Shown here one piece after another: positions 35,637 through 51,683 of a DNA stretch of 64,000 nt (positions are counted from its first letter, which is position 1; each line of letters opens with the position of its first letter). The notes beneath the pieces are model-generated. The model did no database searches. It was given only the letters and a program-made list of their open reading frames with translations, and was not told where the DNA came from. The stretch spans positions 62,001-126,000 of the forward strand of contig JANBVO010000049.1 of the NCBI GenBank assembly GCA_030052745.1, in the 5' to 3' direction. The position numbers and the translations under genes were made by a program. This DNA is from Pleurostoma richardsiae. Its lineage: Eukaryota; Ascomycota; Sordariomycetes; Calosphaeriales; Pleurostomataceae.

Positions 35637-38106
35637 ATGGTCAGCATGGAGGATATTGATACGGACGTTGTGATGGACGGCGCCGATCACCTCATGGGAG
35701 ACCAGATCGCTACAAACGGCTCTGCGGTTTCTGGTGGCGCCTTCGATGGCGATCACGAAGGCTCCTCGCAAGATGGCCAGAGTGATGAGGACAATGAGTC
35801 TGAGGAAGATACGACTGATCCCACCACCTACCCTCATGAGCTAAGACGAAGGGGTCTGCTTCCAACAGGGTGCTGCTACGACGATCGCATGAGACTCCAC
35901 GCCAATGCCGACTTTGGGCCGAACCCTCATCATCCAGAAGATCCATCCCGGATAGAGGCTATTATGAAGACCTTCAAGAAGGCCGGGCTTGTCTATACCG
36001 GATCAGACGCGGATCTCATCGACGTTGTCCAGAATAGTCCGACCAAGTATATGTGGCGTATCCCCGCCCGCGAGGCAACCAAGGAAGAGATCTGCACCGT
36101 CCACAACCCTCACCACTTCCAGTGGGTTGAGGCTCTCTCAAAGAAGCCAACCCACGAGCTTCGGAGATTGACTAAAATCATGGACCAAGGGAGAGACTCC
36201 CTCTACGTCGGCAGTATGACGTTCGAGGCTTCCCTGATCTCTGCCGGCGGTGCCATCGAGACTTGCAAGAGCGTGGTCGTCGGGAGCGTTAAAAATGCCT
36301 TCGCGGTAATACGCCCGCCTGGCCACCATGCCGAATTCGACGCGCCGATGGGCTTCTGTCTCTTCAACAACGTTCCAATCGCTACCAAGATCTGCCAAGC
36401 CGACTATCCTAATGAGTGTCGCAAGGTCATGATTCTCGACTGGGACGTCCACCACGGTAATGGTATCCAGAACATCTTCTATGATGATCCGAACGTGCTG
36501 TATGTCTCATTACACGTCTATCAGAATGGATATTTCTATCCCGGCAAGCCTGACAATCCCATGACACCGGACGGTGGCATCGAGAACTGCGGGACAGGTC
36601 CCGGATTGGGCCGCAACGTCAACATTGGCTGGCATGATCAGGGTATGGGCGATGGCGAGTACATGGCGGCCTTCCAGAAGATTGTCATGCCCATCGCGAA
36701 AGAGTTCAATCCAGATCTGGTCATCATCTCTGCTGGCTTCGACGCTGCTGACGGCGATGAACTAGGTGGCTGTTTCGTTAGCCCTGCTTGTTATGCGCAC
36801 ATGACACATATGCTCATGTCCCTGGCTAACGGTAAGGTATCCGTTTGCTTGGAAGGTGGATACAACTTGAAGGCCATCTCTCAGTCCGCACTTGCTGTAG
36901 CGCGGACGCTGATGGGCGATCCACCTCCGAAGATGGAGCTCAAGAAGATCAACAAGGAGGCAGCGAGACTGCTTGCCAAGGTGCAGGCACATCAGGCCCC
37001 ATATTGGGAATGCATGCGGCCGGGGGTCGTCGACGTCCAAGACGTCCAAGCTCATGGAGGGGTTCGCCTCCACGACGTGATAAGGTCATACCAGAGACAG
37101 GCCCTCTCGGAGAAGCATGGCATGGTGCCTCTCTACATCCAGCGGGAGACGCTGTTCAAGTCATACGAAAACCAGGTCTTGATAACACAGAACATCGGCG
37201 CATCACGCCGAGTCCTGGTCATCATTCACGACCCGTAAGTGGCCTTCTCTAAATCGCAGACTCTCCAGCTAAACGTTATAGACCCGAGCTCCTTGCACAA
37301 GCTGATCCGCTTGACAATTCGGTTGCGCCGCATAACACGTGGATGGTGAGTATCTTCTCGTTGGCCCCCGCTATTGCGCAACAGCTAATACCTGATCAGA
37401 ATGACGGAGTCATACAGTATATAGACTGGGCTATATCCCAAAAATTTGGCGTCATGGACATCAACGTTCCCCATTACGTTACTCATCCTGAGGTACGAGG
37501 ATCCTCGAGCTCCAGAAGGCGACGCTGACAGTCCTTCTAGGATACGGATGCGTTCACTCCCGCTGCAGACGAACGCGCCCTGCAGGCTCAGATTCAAGAG
37601 CTTATCTGCTACATATGGGATAACTACCTTCAGATCTACGAGAATGCTGATGAGATTCTTGTCATGGGTGTCGGCTTTGCCTACTTGGGAGTTAAGATGC
37701 TGCTTATTAACAGAGGTTAGCCGCCCCCTATTCTAGATGGCATAGTAGTTACGCCCTTTGGAACCCGTCTAACTAGTGAGATACAGCGGACGCCAAGACC
37801 AGGATAGCCGGTGTCGTGAACTTCGTGGACGGCGCGCTCCGCCCGGTGAAGTCGGACGTGGACGAGAGCCTGTCGTCGTGGTACAAGGAGAACTCGCACA
37901 TCTACGTGGCTCACGACCACCTGTGCTGGAGCGATCCGGACATGACGCGGAGAGTGAACAAGAGACGGTTCGGTACTGTCATCCGCAGCTCCCAAACCGG
38001 GCTCAACCGCATGATGAGGGAGCATGCGGACGAGGCGCAGCAGTGGATGCTGGACCGGGTGACGATCGGTGGGGGAGACACGACAGAGGAGGACAAGATG
38101 GTATGA
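35637..38106 (+). CDS. hda1: Hda1, class II histone deacetylase with C-terminal Arb2 domain, 749 aa
   Basis: Exons 35637-37234, 37282-37345, 37400-37492, 37541-37715 and 37787-38106 total 2250 bases. The deacetylase domain runs from about residue 75 to 440. It contains RPPGHHAEFDAPMGFCLFNN (active-site His pair near 229), MILDWDVHHGNGIQNIFYDD (zinc ligands Asp/His near 269-271), SAGFDAADGD (zinc ligand Asp near 368) and LEGGYNL (transition-state Tyr near 407). All catalytic residues are present. The C-terminal exons encode an Arb2-type fold (MNDGVIQYIDWAISQKFGVM, EILVMGVGFAYLGVK), as in yeast Hda1 and fission-yeast Clr3. It removes acetyl groups from H3/H2B tails in silencing and repression complexes. 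The acidic N-terminus MVSMEDIDTDVVMDGADHLM gives two possible starts, 35637 and 35646. Confidence 0.95.
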
Positions 38107-38656
38107 CGGAGCCAGGGAGATCTTGTCGTGACTACCTATCTATATTCTGCCTGGGTATCTCTTGGCGGCGTGTGGAGTGTTTGGTGCGCGGCTGGAGTCA
38201 CTGACGGAACTGATTTGGTAGACTACCCTGTTGTTTATTGCTGTGCCGGGCACCGAGTTGCTTCCTGCTTTGAAATATATTGCACCTTTAACAAAAGCCT
38301 GTCTCCGGCTCACCCCTCCAAAATCCATCAGACAAACTAGGGTAGATATCTCATATCTCTATTTCCTGGTAACAATAGCATCAAGGTCATTCATGGGAGT
38401 ATAAGTACGTAGGTACCTTAGACACAATGATAATGGCACACCTGGCGTGAATAGCTGCCGCGGCTCACGCATCGCGCTAGCAGGGGTACAGCCCCACTGA
38501 AATTCTTTATCGATAAGAGATATGGAAGGGAACAATGCAAATCCGATCGATTTTCAGGGTCAGCCTGACGCGTTCCTGAATGGAATCCGAGCTCCTGAGA
38601 ATCTCGTCCTTAAATTCGGCTCAGCAGGCTCAGCACAATAGCACAATAGAACAAAC
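38107..38656. other. Intergenic region upstream of the SR-rich gene
   Basis: 3' flank of hda1 and promoter of the next gene. It contains ACGTAGGTACCTTA at about 38407. No gene is seen. Confidence 0.55.
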
Positions 38657-41600
38657 ATGGATCGCGACTCACGAAGCAGAAGGTCAGTAAAACCACCCCT
38701 CCTTTCTCCCCCCTCTCCCTCTCCTTCCTCTGCGCAACCACCTCCCTTTCACAATCGCACTTCTTCCTCCACCTCGACCACAGCAGAAGTCACTGCTCCT
38801 GAACAATTTCGGAACACCTTGAGGGCTGCTTTGGCTCCGCGAAGCTTGAGAGCGGGTCAGAAGACGATACTGGAACTCTCACGATTTGGCAAATACCGCG
38901 CGCAACGGAACTTCATCTAGCGAGACTCGACCTCCTTATTCAATCACTCATAACATCACAATGACTCCCTTCTCGGAGAGCGCCGTGGAGGCCTTTTTGT
39001 CCTGGTCTGCCGAGCAGCTGGACGAGATCGCGGTAGATAATCGAGACAATGGTGCCCGTCATCCTGTCGAGGACGGCTTCCTGCTTCCAGCTGCCGCCCC
39101 TCGAGCCGAGGCTTCACCAAACTTTGTTGTCGAGGGAATGGCTAGGCCTCTCCCACCTCCGGCTAGCGAATGCCCCACGAGCCAGTTTGGCCCCATCCAC
39201 GACACGACAACTTGCGAACGAGCAGCCTACCCTGTTATTCCTCAACCTGTTCCATCCTCGGACTACTACGGTACTCTCGACTACGCAGCAAGCTGCGGCC
39301 AGCCAACCAACTCTATGGGCCGGGACGGCTACCACCATGCCAATGGCTTGCCCGCACCTACTCCTCAGAACTATCACTTCGATAATATGGAACCTCAGCA
39401 AGCGGGAAATGTCCGTTACGAAGACTATGTGCCCTTCAGCAACGACGGCTTGAGCATGAAATTCCTGAATAGGCCTCTCAATCCCTATATCAGCCTTTCT
39501 CGACCTCTGGCATGGCAAGGCCTCCCGTCGCGAGCTCCTGTTCTCCAGAGATCTCAGGCAGATGGCTTTCATTCCGGACGAAGCCATAACCATGACCGAT
39601 ATGCACACCATTCGTATGGATATGAATCACAGCCCGACATTCGAAGCAATGCGGCTGTTCACCAAGTTCTCCCGTTCAACCAGCCTCATCTGTCGCAATC
39701 ATTGCCAATGGAGGCTCCTGAATTCCTTGGGTTCGGTCTTGTTGAACCCCCACTACTCCCGCTGCATCCCGAGCCTTACGTGGGCCGAAATCATCCTCAG
39801 AATCCTGTCCAAGCTCCTGTTCCACCACCTCCTTGGGTCTCGCAACCAGGGCCTGGCAATGGGGTCCGTGCCTTCTTGGGGAATGGGCGCGACAAACCGC
39901 CGGAGATCGCGGGAAATCGTCTCATCTCTCCGCCAGGGTACTTCCCGCCACCTCCAACATGCTCCTCTTTGGGGATCGAAGATACCCTCACGGAATCTGA
40001 GTATTCTCTCACGGATTTTGAAGATTCTGTCACTGAGTCTGAAGATTCTTCCTCTGGAGAGACAGTCCCTGAGCTCACTTCCGCTCCGTCGCCCCACAGC
40101 ATCAAAGACGAGCCAGACACACCTTCCATGCCAGCGACTCTTCTTTTGCCAAACCGAATCACGATATGTAGCACTTTGTCGCCCCCACCAACTAGCCCAC
40201 TAGTCAGTCGGATCAAACAGGAGGGTTCGGAGTCCAGCGAGGAAAAGCCCCGTTCATTCAAACGATCGGCATCTGAAATATCTCCTACGCGTGTCTTCGC
40301 TGAGCCGCATTACTGGTATTATACATCAGAAGATGAAGACGAGGAAGATGCTCGTCCAGTCAAACGGCGCTGTCGCCGAAACTCGAAGAGAACCTCTGCA
40401 GGCTCTTCTCATCAGGATCCAACATTTGAGGACGGCCGTTGCCACATGTCCGGCGACACTGATCCTGCGCCCGAGGAACGCCATCATCACCCGTCTCCCT
40501 GCACACGTACAGAGCAGACCGCGCCCCCAGAGCCGCAGCAACATAATTTCACACATAGCTCAGCAGTCCAATCTTGTGGCTGCCCTCATGTTCCGGAGAT
40601 CTGTTCCTAGTGGAAACATGACAAGGACAGTGGACAGCAGACTAACAAGGTATTACCTAGATACGATGACGGCGAAGTAACACGATACGGTGCCGGAGAG
40701 TCATATCGCCCTTTTAACCGCGACAGGTCACCTCCTCGTCGAGCCAGAAGCCCAATGAGGGACCGCGATCGTGACAGAGATAGGGAGAGAGATAGGGGTC
40801 GCACTCCTCCCGCTGCAAGCGACAGCTACGTTCCGGGCAGGTCCCCCAGACGCCGATCCCGGAGTGGTGGTGATCGATATCGAGCTACGGATCGAGCTCG
40901 AACTGGCGGAGAGAGTTGGCGACGCCGAGATCGTAGTCGCAGTCGAGCGCGGAGTCCGCCTCGGCGTAGTTCTCCTAGGCGCAGTCCTCGAAGAACCCCT
41001 GCACGGTATACTTCACCACGCCGTGATGACAGAACGGACCGTGGACGATCTCCCCGAAGAGATTACGACATGCCGAGAGACATGAGGTAAGTGTTTGTCA
41101 TTGTATGATAGATGCCTGATCCATTACTGACGATATATGAAGGAGATCACGCTCTCCCTTTGACCGGGATCGCAGAGACAGAAACCGGGAACCACTGCGT
41201 CGTTCGCCGCCTCCTAGCCTTCGGGGAGGTTCCTACCGGCCTCGCTCAAGGACCCCAGATCGCCGTGATGACAGATACGCTCCGAGCTCCTACAGACGGG
41301 CTTCTCCACCACGGGAGTCGGGCCGAAACTCAGCCATGACCTCTCGTTCTGCCTCGGGAGTCTCCTCGCCTCGTCCCGTCTCGCAGCGAGGCCGTGATGA
41401 CCGTTCGCGACCCCAGTCACCTTTCAGCAGATCTCCTGCTCCTATCTCATCAGTAAACGCTGTCCCTATTCGAACGACGACGCCGAGACCGCCATCAGAA
41501 GCTCAGCCAACGCCTACAAGGTCGCCTACCCGCCCTAGATCACCTCCACGAGCACGGTCGCCTCAACGAGCACGATCACCTCCCCGTGGCCCTGCTGCTC

Positions 41601-42295
41601 TGAGACCGCCGCCAACTGGACCAAGCACTGGACGAAGTTTCGCCTCGCCTGCCTCGTCATCGAGCACCCCAGCGAGACATCCCTCAACTCCTTCAGTACC
41701 CCAGACGCGCACAGACATTGCAAGCCCGAGTGTTCCGCCCTCGGGACCACGGGGTTACAATCCTCCTCCGCGCGGTGGAGCATACACTGGTAGGGGCGGC
41801 CGAGGCGGATGGGGCGGAGCCCCCCAGCGCCACCTCTCCGGACCATCACCGTCTCCCGTCTCCACCCCGGCCGGACCACCTGCCATCCCCACCGGCCCAC
41901 GCGCCACGACCTCCCCGTCGCTGGTGTCCAAGCCCTTCAACCCGCCCGCGGGCCCGTCGGCCCAGCACACCGGCGGCCCCACGCCGCGGCCGACGCTCAC
42001 GCAGAGCCTGATGAACACGATGCCGGCCATCGTCCCCGGCGGCAAGCCGGACCCGTCGCTGGCGCCGCTGGCGACGGGGGTGACGCGGGAGCTGGAGCAG
42101 CACCACCGGCGGCTGCGCGAGGAGGAGGAGCGGGTCCGCGAGGAGGCGCGGGCCAAGGAGGAGCGGCTGCGCAAGAGCCTGCGGGTGTGGGACCGCCTGG
42201 AGCGGGAGTCCAAGGCGTTCGAGCTCAAGAGCGACCTGTCGGAGAAGAGCCTCAAGAACATCGCCGGGGAGGGGATGGGCGGCGCCGCGTTCTAG
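38657..42295 (+). CDS. Arg/Ser-rich (SR-like) nuclear protein, 534 aa, with a large first intron
   Basis: Proposed exons are 38657-38682 (MDRDSRSR plus two bases), 40661-41086 and 41143-42295; the total is 1605 bases, in phase. The 1978-base first intron has a GTCAGT donor and a CTAACAAGG branch site 13 bases before the TAG acceptor. The joined start reads MDRDSRSRRYDDGEVTRYGA, followed by long RS/RD repeats (MRDRDRDRDRERDRGRTPP, RRRDRSRSRARSPPRRSSPR). A Pro/Ser-rich middle and a charged C-terminal helix (ELEQHHRRLREEEERVREEA, KSLRVWDRLERESKAFELKS) complete it. Composition points to pre-mRNA processing, and similar fungal proteins are usually labelled serine/arginine repetitive matrix-like; no RRM is visible. 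If the long intron is wrong, the protein would start later, for example at the ATG at 40755. Confidence 0.75.
38961..40610 (+). CDS. Hypothetical nuclear protein, 549 aa, lying inside the first intron of the SR-rich gene
   Basis: Single open frame with an ATG at 38961 (MTPFSESAVEAFLSWSAEQL). No known domain. It is Pro/Ser/His-rich, with an acidic repeat near residues 345-375 (LTESEYSLTDFEDSVTESED) and an acidic-basic junction near 455-480 (YTSEDEDEEDARPVKRRCRR) that looks like a nuclear localisation signal. Both ends fall within the 38683-40660 intron on the same strand. An acceptor at 38918-38919 would also join the SR gene's first exon to this frame in phase, so the two products may share a first exon by alternative splicing. 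Function is unknown. Confidence 0.6.
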   Translation: MTPFSESAVEAFLSWSAEQLDEIAVDNRDNGARHPVEDGFLLPAAAPRAEASPNFVVEGMARPLPPPASECPTSQFGPIHDTTTCERAAYPVIPQPVPSSDYYGTLDYAASCGQPTNSMGRDGYHHANGLPAPTPQNYHFDNMEPQQAGNVRYEDYVPFSNDGLSMKFLNRPLNPYISLSRPLAWQGLPSRAPVLQRSQADGFHSGRSHNHDRYAHHSYGYESQPDIRSNAAVHQVLPFNQPHLSQSLPMEAPEFLGFGLVEPPLLPLHPEPYVGRNHPQNPVQAPVPPPPWVSQPGPGNGVRAFLGNGRDKPPEIAGNRLISPPGYFPPPPTCSSLGIEDTLTESEYSLTDFEDSVTESEDSSSGETVPELTSAPSPHSIKDEPDTPSMPATLLLPNRITICSTLSPPPTSPLVSRIKQEGSESSEEKPRSFKRSASEISPTRVFAEPHYWYYTSEDEDEEDARPVKRRCRRNSKRTSAGSSHQDPTFEDGRCHMSGDTDPAPEERHHHPSPCTRTEQTAPPEPQQHNFTHSSAVQSCGCPHVPEICS

Positions 42296-42926
42296 AGGTG
42301 GCGGAGGAGGGAGAGACTACGACTTGATGGATCTGAAGGGGTTTTCGGTCCTTGTGGCTCGGCGATGTTGTTGAGCCTACCCGTGATGGCAGGAATGGAT
42401 GAAGGAGGGAGGCGAGAGGAGCGATGTGCTCTCTCTTACCTTAACAGACTTGCTTCGACCAGGAGAACGAGGAGAGACAGGCGAGAGAGAAGAGGCCTAT
42501 TTAAACACTGGCCTGCTTAAATCGTCTTTTTTTTTTTGCTAGGAGATCGAGTTGATGATCGCAAGGACTATTGCTGGGTGTTACCGGAACTTTTGTCCTT
42601 TGCCAGGGCTGGCTAGCTACTTTTTCCAAAGAAGCGAGATACCCCTCTGCTGTTCTGTGAGCATAACGAGGATACTAGAAAAGCTCCCGCTGTAGACAGG
42701 TCAATTCTACAGCATTTAGATACACTTCACATTGCAAAACGAGGTCACTTGAATGAATCACGAGAAGGGATCCCAACAGTTACTTCTCAATGAATTTGAT
42801 TCTAATTCATGTTCGCACTACCGGAGCTACCTGAGGGCCGTTTCTCATAACCGTCCACCATCCCGATCCTGATATTTCATTCCGCGAAGTGGTCTGTACT
42901 TTTTGATGATGGAAGCCATCACGCAT
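42296..42926. other. Convergent 3' flanks
   Basis: Between the SR-rich gene and GAPDH (minus). A 10-base T run lies near 42528. Nothing else is seen. Confidence 0.6.
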
Positions 42927-46833
<3,907 letters not shown>

Positions 46834-48320
46834 CTAGAGGTACTGGACCTCCGACCACACCGTCCCGTCGCTGGCCGACATGGCTAGTTTGCTCTTGCTC
46901 ATATAGAGCAGTCTCGTATGGTCACCCCAAGCCACGGACGCGATGCCGCCGTCCGAGGATCCCCACTTCGGAGCCGAGTTCGGATTCCACGTCCCGTTTG
47001 TGTCTTGCCGGAACCACGCAACGATGGAGCCCGTCGTGGAGACGTAGTAGACGTGATACATGTCGTTACCGGGCGTATAGCAGCTCGTGAACCTGGCGGT
47101 CGACGTCCAGCCCGAGCCAGGAGAGTCTGCAACGTTTGCTCCTTGTCCCCTGTCAGTGTGGAAGCTCCTTGAGAGCAAGCCACCGTGCAGAAAGCTTGAG
47201 ACAGTGATGACTTACTGGTGGCACTATCCAAACCGTACACGTCGTTGTACTGGATCTCCCTGGGGACGTCATCGTTGTCGTTGACAAAGATGACGTCGAG
47301 CATGTCGTCCTCGGACTCCAGATTTACCGCTATAGACGAGCCGTCGGTCGCCGGCCCTCCTATCTGCATGGCCGACCAGCCGTTGTCGGCGGGGTTGTTT
47401 CCCACAAGCGCCCAGACGAAGCCACCTGTCGCGTGGTAGAAGACGCGAAACTGTGATACTCCGTCGAGGAGCACCGCTGACAAGCCCGAAGCGGAGTTGA
47501 CGCCATTGGTCGCGTTCTGGCTGATGATCACGTTGCGATTCGTCGTACAACTTCCGGCGCCACGCGCGCAGCGCATGGTCGCTTGACAGATAACCGTGGC
47601 CTGCGCGGTTGTGTCGTTTGTGTTGTTGACGGAAAGGTAGAAGAGGTTGAGAGTCACTCCGTCCACGTTGGATGAGTTGGCTGCAGTGACCGCCAGGGGC
47701 GTGCCCTGATTGGGAGGTATGGAGAGTGAGGCTTTCTGCTCCTTGTAAGGCTGGTCTTCCCAGACTAGCCGGTACAGGATGTCTGTCGTGTTCAGATCTT
47801 GGTAGAAGACTTGGAGGACAGACGTGTTCGAAGCCGCACCCGCCGCGGAGCTCGCTGTTATGGCGCGTTGGCTGGCGTCTAGGGGTGCCGTCGAGTTGGT
47901 AGGAGAAGGTGTGGATGTCGCAGAGGGTGAACTCGAGGAGGTGCCTCGATGTGCGGCGTTGCTCCCAACCACTCCGCCAACGACTGCAGCCACAACCACA
48001 ACCAATGCGATAGCCGCCCCTACCACCCAGAACATCCTCCTCCTGAGTCCACAGATCCTCCGCGTCGGAGCGAATTGTAACAGGCCAGCATTTTCGGTGG
48101 AGGATGGAGCCAGGTCGTCCTTCACTGAAGGATGCACTGCATATTTCTCCCTGGAGTTCTCATGGTGTTCTGCGGTGGTTGGTGATGCCACCTGAGGTAT
48201 CTCCACATCCGGGCTCGACTGGATCGGGATAGGGTACCTTTCATCATCTCTCTGCAGTAAGAGTTAGCATTCTCAACCTCAACCATGGAAGGAAGGTAAG
48301 GAAGATATATCCCATACCAT
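46834..48320 (-). CDS. Single-pass membrane protein with fucose-lectin-like extracellular domain, 443 aa
   Basis: Exons 48320-48318 (the ATG alone), 48251-47216 and 47126-46834 total 1332 bases. The first intron (GTATGG donor, GCTAAC branch site, CTGCAG acceptor) splits the start codon from RDDERYPIPIQSSPD. The second acceptor, at 47127, restores frame to SPGSGWTSTARFTSCYTPG. The cytosolic N-terminus of about 73 residues ends in RRICGLRRR, and a membrane helix MFWVVGAAIALVVVVAAVVG follows (about 74-97). A Ser/Thr linker comes next, then repeated beta-sheet blades (LQVFYQDLNTTDILYRLVWE, FRVFYHATGGFVWALVG, YHVYYVSTTGSIVAWFRQDT). This layout matches fungal proteins annotated as fucose-specific-lectin-like; sugar binding is inferred. 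Positive residues before the helix favour a type II topology. Confidence 0.8.
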
Positions 48321-51300
48321 CTTGGCCACGCCGCGGAAACGAGAGTGCGAGAGGGAGTTTAAGGAGAGACGCGTGGTGTCATTCTGGGAAGAGAAGAGAA
48401 CGGCAGCAAGTTACGCTCACTCCAGTGGCTAGCAGGGAACCGTTCCCCAGGCTCTCCATGGGTCTGTCCGGCAACCATATGTATATGTCTGCCAGTCCTG
48501 CGGGCTAGGATTTGATGCAGGCGAGACCTTGCGCACCTGCAACACGACCACAGAACCCCGGGTCATGATCCTCAGCAACCCCTAGAGTAACTTGGGATCA
48601 TCGCTGTGCTGGGCAGTCACTGGCCAGGACTCGGCCGTGCAGCGGCAATGGCGCCAGGGGAATCCTTCGCGGCACCTCAGCCCTGCTTCGCGGGATTCAG
48701 CAGGTCGCGCTTGGCGCCCTCACTGGTCAGATCATCCCCAGGTTACACAGGGGGTGACACCATGGAGGAGGGCTCGGTGCATACTCCGGCTTCTTTGAAT
48801 GCCCAAATCCGAGGCCTCATACCCCTTAGCCGTCAGACGCCACGGTTCAATGCGTTATCTTAATCCGGAATCACACGGTTTGACTGGCAGGATCACGAGG
48901 AGGCGGCCCCGAAGAACATGGTCGACTGCGGCAGGCGCACGGTCGATCGCCTCGCCGGGCGTCCAATCGAGAAGCTGGGGTTGAGCGGTCCCCCATGGAC
49001 CAGAGCATCGGGGCACTGTCAGCAGTGCTTATCTGAGCGCCCTTGTGGCCTTCAGCTCGTCCAAATAAGATTCAGGTCGCGCGAGGCATTCCTCGTCCAG
49101 GGCGTTTTCCACATTGGTCTCATCTCTCAGTTTCTGCGATACGCCTTCCTACCCCATCATGAAAGGGAGTTGTGATAGGTAGGCTGGAGACCAGGCTTGC
49201 AGTTGGCGAGCTCCTACGTCCAAGCTCTCAAGACGTATGCTCACAGGAACATCTCAAACCTGACACATTGTCTGATGACTGCTCCGTTGGTATATTCCTC
49301 AGTTCAGCGAGCCTAGTTGAGGCATCTTGAAGGAACGTCTGAAAAGGCGAGTTAGAATGATGTGTGTGGGCTTTGCGGTCCCGACGGAAGTTGGCATAAA
49401 ACACTATCAGAAGATACCTGTGTTGTCGCTTATTTCACCCGAATGCTAAGGTACTTCTTGCTAGCAAGCTTCTGCAAAGCTGTCGCTCCAAAACAGCACA
49501 TCGGCTCGACGGCTCGTATCGCGTGCTCACAGTCCGCCGCTCTATATCAGGAACAAGCTGTTTCATGCAACAGTTGCTTCTGCATGACGTCAACCGCATT
49601 GTCGGAGCTGGTTCAAAGACCGATACAACGTCCGGAGTACTGTACCGTAGGCAGGCATTGCGATTGCCGGCAGTTACGGGACGTTGGAGCTCCACGCGTA
49701 CGAGCACAGCCTCCCTTAGTATCACCTCCACGATTACTTTATCGCATCGCATCACCACAGAACAGGCACATTTGTCATCCGTAAAAGGGGTCGCGGCTGT
49801 TGGTTCATGCTCGGAATCCAAACCGGGAAGGTGGCGAAGGCGGGGAGAGGAGTCTTTGGCACTGTACTCCGAATGGATGGTGAGGGTGCGAGAATCTCAG
49901 ATAGTCGCGCTGCACTGCATGGTGGTTGCATGCACTTGACGGGAAGCTTCCGGTAGAACTCCAGGTTTGGGATCTCACCATTAAGGGCATATCTCGTTAC
50001 CTTCTGATTCTGAGTTTAGCCTGTGGTCTGGATAGGTCTGAGAGATGCCGAGAAAATAGCGCAACAGCCACCACGACGCTTGATAACGGGCGCCCGATAG
50101 TCCTCAGTGGGCCAGCACGCCAGCACAGCCCAGCCCCGGCGCCATGGTCTGGCGCGGTTGCTAATGCGTAGTTAGAATGGCCGCCCTGTAGGCTCGTGGG
50201 TCCTAGCAGAAGTCCAGACCCTCAGTGTGCGACGCCTCTACGACAACGGATCAAGTCGATTTACCAAGCGTGTGAGTTCCGCGTCGTTGGATCTCTTCAT
50301 CAAGCCTCTCGGCAGGCGCGCCGAGGACCCTTCCGACAGGCTTCACAGGGGAGTCTCGTGATTTTAAGCTACCGCAAAGGTCTTGCTGCCGTCCTCTGGG
50401 CAGCCGGATCCGAAGCTCCGTCTACCTTTGTGCCATCGTGTACGATGTTAGATGGCCTTGAGTCTCACCCTTGCCCAACCCAGTCAGCGAGACCCAAGCT
50501 CCAAGCATGACCGTCCAGTCGACAGTAGACAGGGCTGAGCCGTCAACCGACATGTAGTGGCTTACGGCGCGGTTATCAAGAACAACTAAGATAGAAGCTG
50601 ATAGTTGATGTCGACTGTCGTCTAGAACCCCCTGAACTTTTATATGTGCTGTCTTACAATAGCGTCTAAGTTGTCTTGCTGGCCGTAAGAACCTAGAAGT
50701 GTCAGCGAAGAAAGACGAACTGGAAAGTCGCATTCATCGCGATACTCCAAAGCAAGCCCGGTTGAGGACTGGTGGGATTCGGATATACGCGTGTGATTGT
50801 CTGAGGCGCCAACGTTGAAGACCCAGCAAGTTAGATATGGAGACTAGCACCGTCGAGCTCCGTGACGTGGATGCATATCCCCCGTCGCTCAGCATGGCGG
50901 CTCTGCTGTCGCTCAATACCTTCAGCTCCAGATTGATAGACACGAGGATGACGTCTGATGGCAGAGATCGTGGACGCTTCGCGTCAGTCAGGCAAAGAAT
51001 GGCGCAGCAAGGGCCTCCTCAGTCGTCGCTTGGGAGTCCCCATAACGTGCAAATACAGTGAGTTTCACCTGGGCGGGCGGTTTAGCGGCGGGCAGAGATA
51101 CCTGACTTAGGTACTCCGTACTCCGTACTTACCCCGAATTACGTGTAAAGGGGGAAGCGACGACCGTCAGGTTCCACGAAACAATGGGAAGGAGCGGCAT
51201 GCCGACATTCGTACGGATTGCGGTGTATGCACGGAAAGAACAGAAGAGGAAAGAGCGATTCTTTCTTGTTCTTTTCTTACGAGACATCAATATCATTCGT

Positions 51301-51648
51301 GATTGCCAAAAGCTACAGGTTACGGGCAGGTACCGTGATGTGGGCAGGTTCAAGCTGCAGGCGGGCAGTGATAGAGCGTCTGAGGTACCGGTACGAGCGG
51401 CGAGTTGCCCGCCTCCCTGGGAAGCCGCCCACCAATCCACCCACGCTGGCACGCTCACGGCTAGACTGCCCAACTCCGGGGCGAGGAAATGCCTGAGGCC
51501 AGGAGGCCAAGCCGAAAAGGAGGACCTGCCCCCAAACTCCCCCCGTCCATTATTATCCGCCGCCAGCTACTGAGTAATTGACTCCTCGCCTGGCCGTTAT
51601 CACCAGCACGAACCGACCTGTTCAACAACCCTTCCTCACCCACGCGCC
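48321..51648. other. Gene-empty block of 3.3 kb
   Basis: This is the longest stretch without a supportable gene. Open frames on both strands are short and lack motifs. Near its right end is the doubled motif GTACTCCGTACTCCGTACTT (51111-51130). The first few hundred bases belong to the lectin-like gene's promoter. Confidence 0.5.
51111..51132. repeat. Doubled TACTCCGTA motif
   Basis: Two overlapping copies of TACTCCGTA (51112-51120 and 51119-51127), about 550 bases upstream of the NRC-2 kinase start. The same 9-mer occurs at 8250, 8598, 9061, 19903 and 20611, always outside genes. Confidence 0.75.
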
Positions 51649-51666
51649 ATGGCCCCGATTGTATGA
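51649..51666 (+). promoter_or_regulatory. Five-codon upstream open reading frame before the NRC-2 kinase
   Basis: The sequence gccATGGCC gives a strong start context and encodes MAPIV then TGA. The stop (51664-51666) overlaps an ATG at 51663 that is in frame with the kinase. The favoured kinase start, 51684, lies 18 bases after the stop. Such a frame would be expected to reduce kinase translation by forcing leaky scanning or reinitiation. Confidence 0.6.
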
Positions 51667-51683
51667 AACAAACCCACCTCAAC

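Noticed and set aside
46899-47216. Continuation of the lectin-like frame through 47215 without splicing
   Set aside because: It yields an Arg-rich tail without blade pattern. Splicing at 47215/47127 restores conserved beta-blade sequence with a CTGAC branch site.
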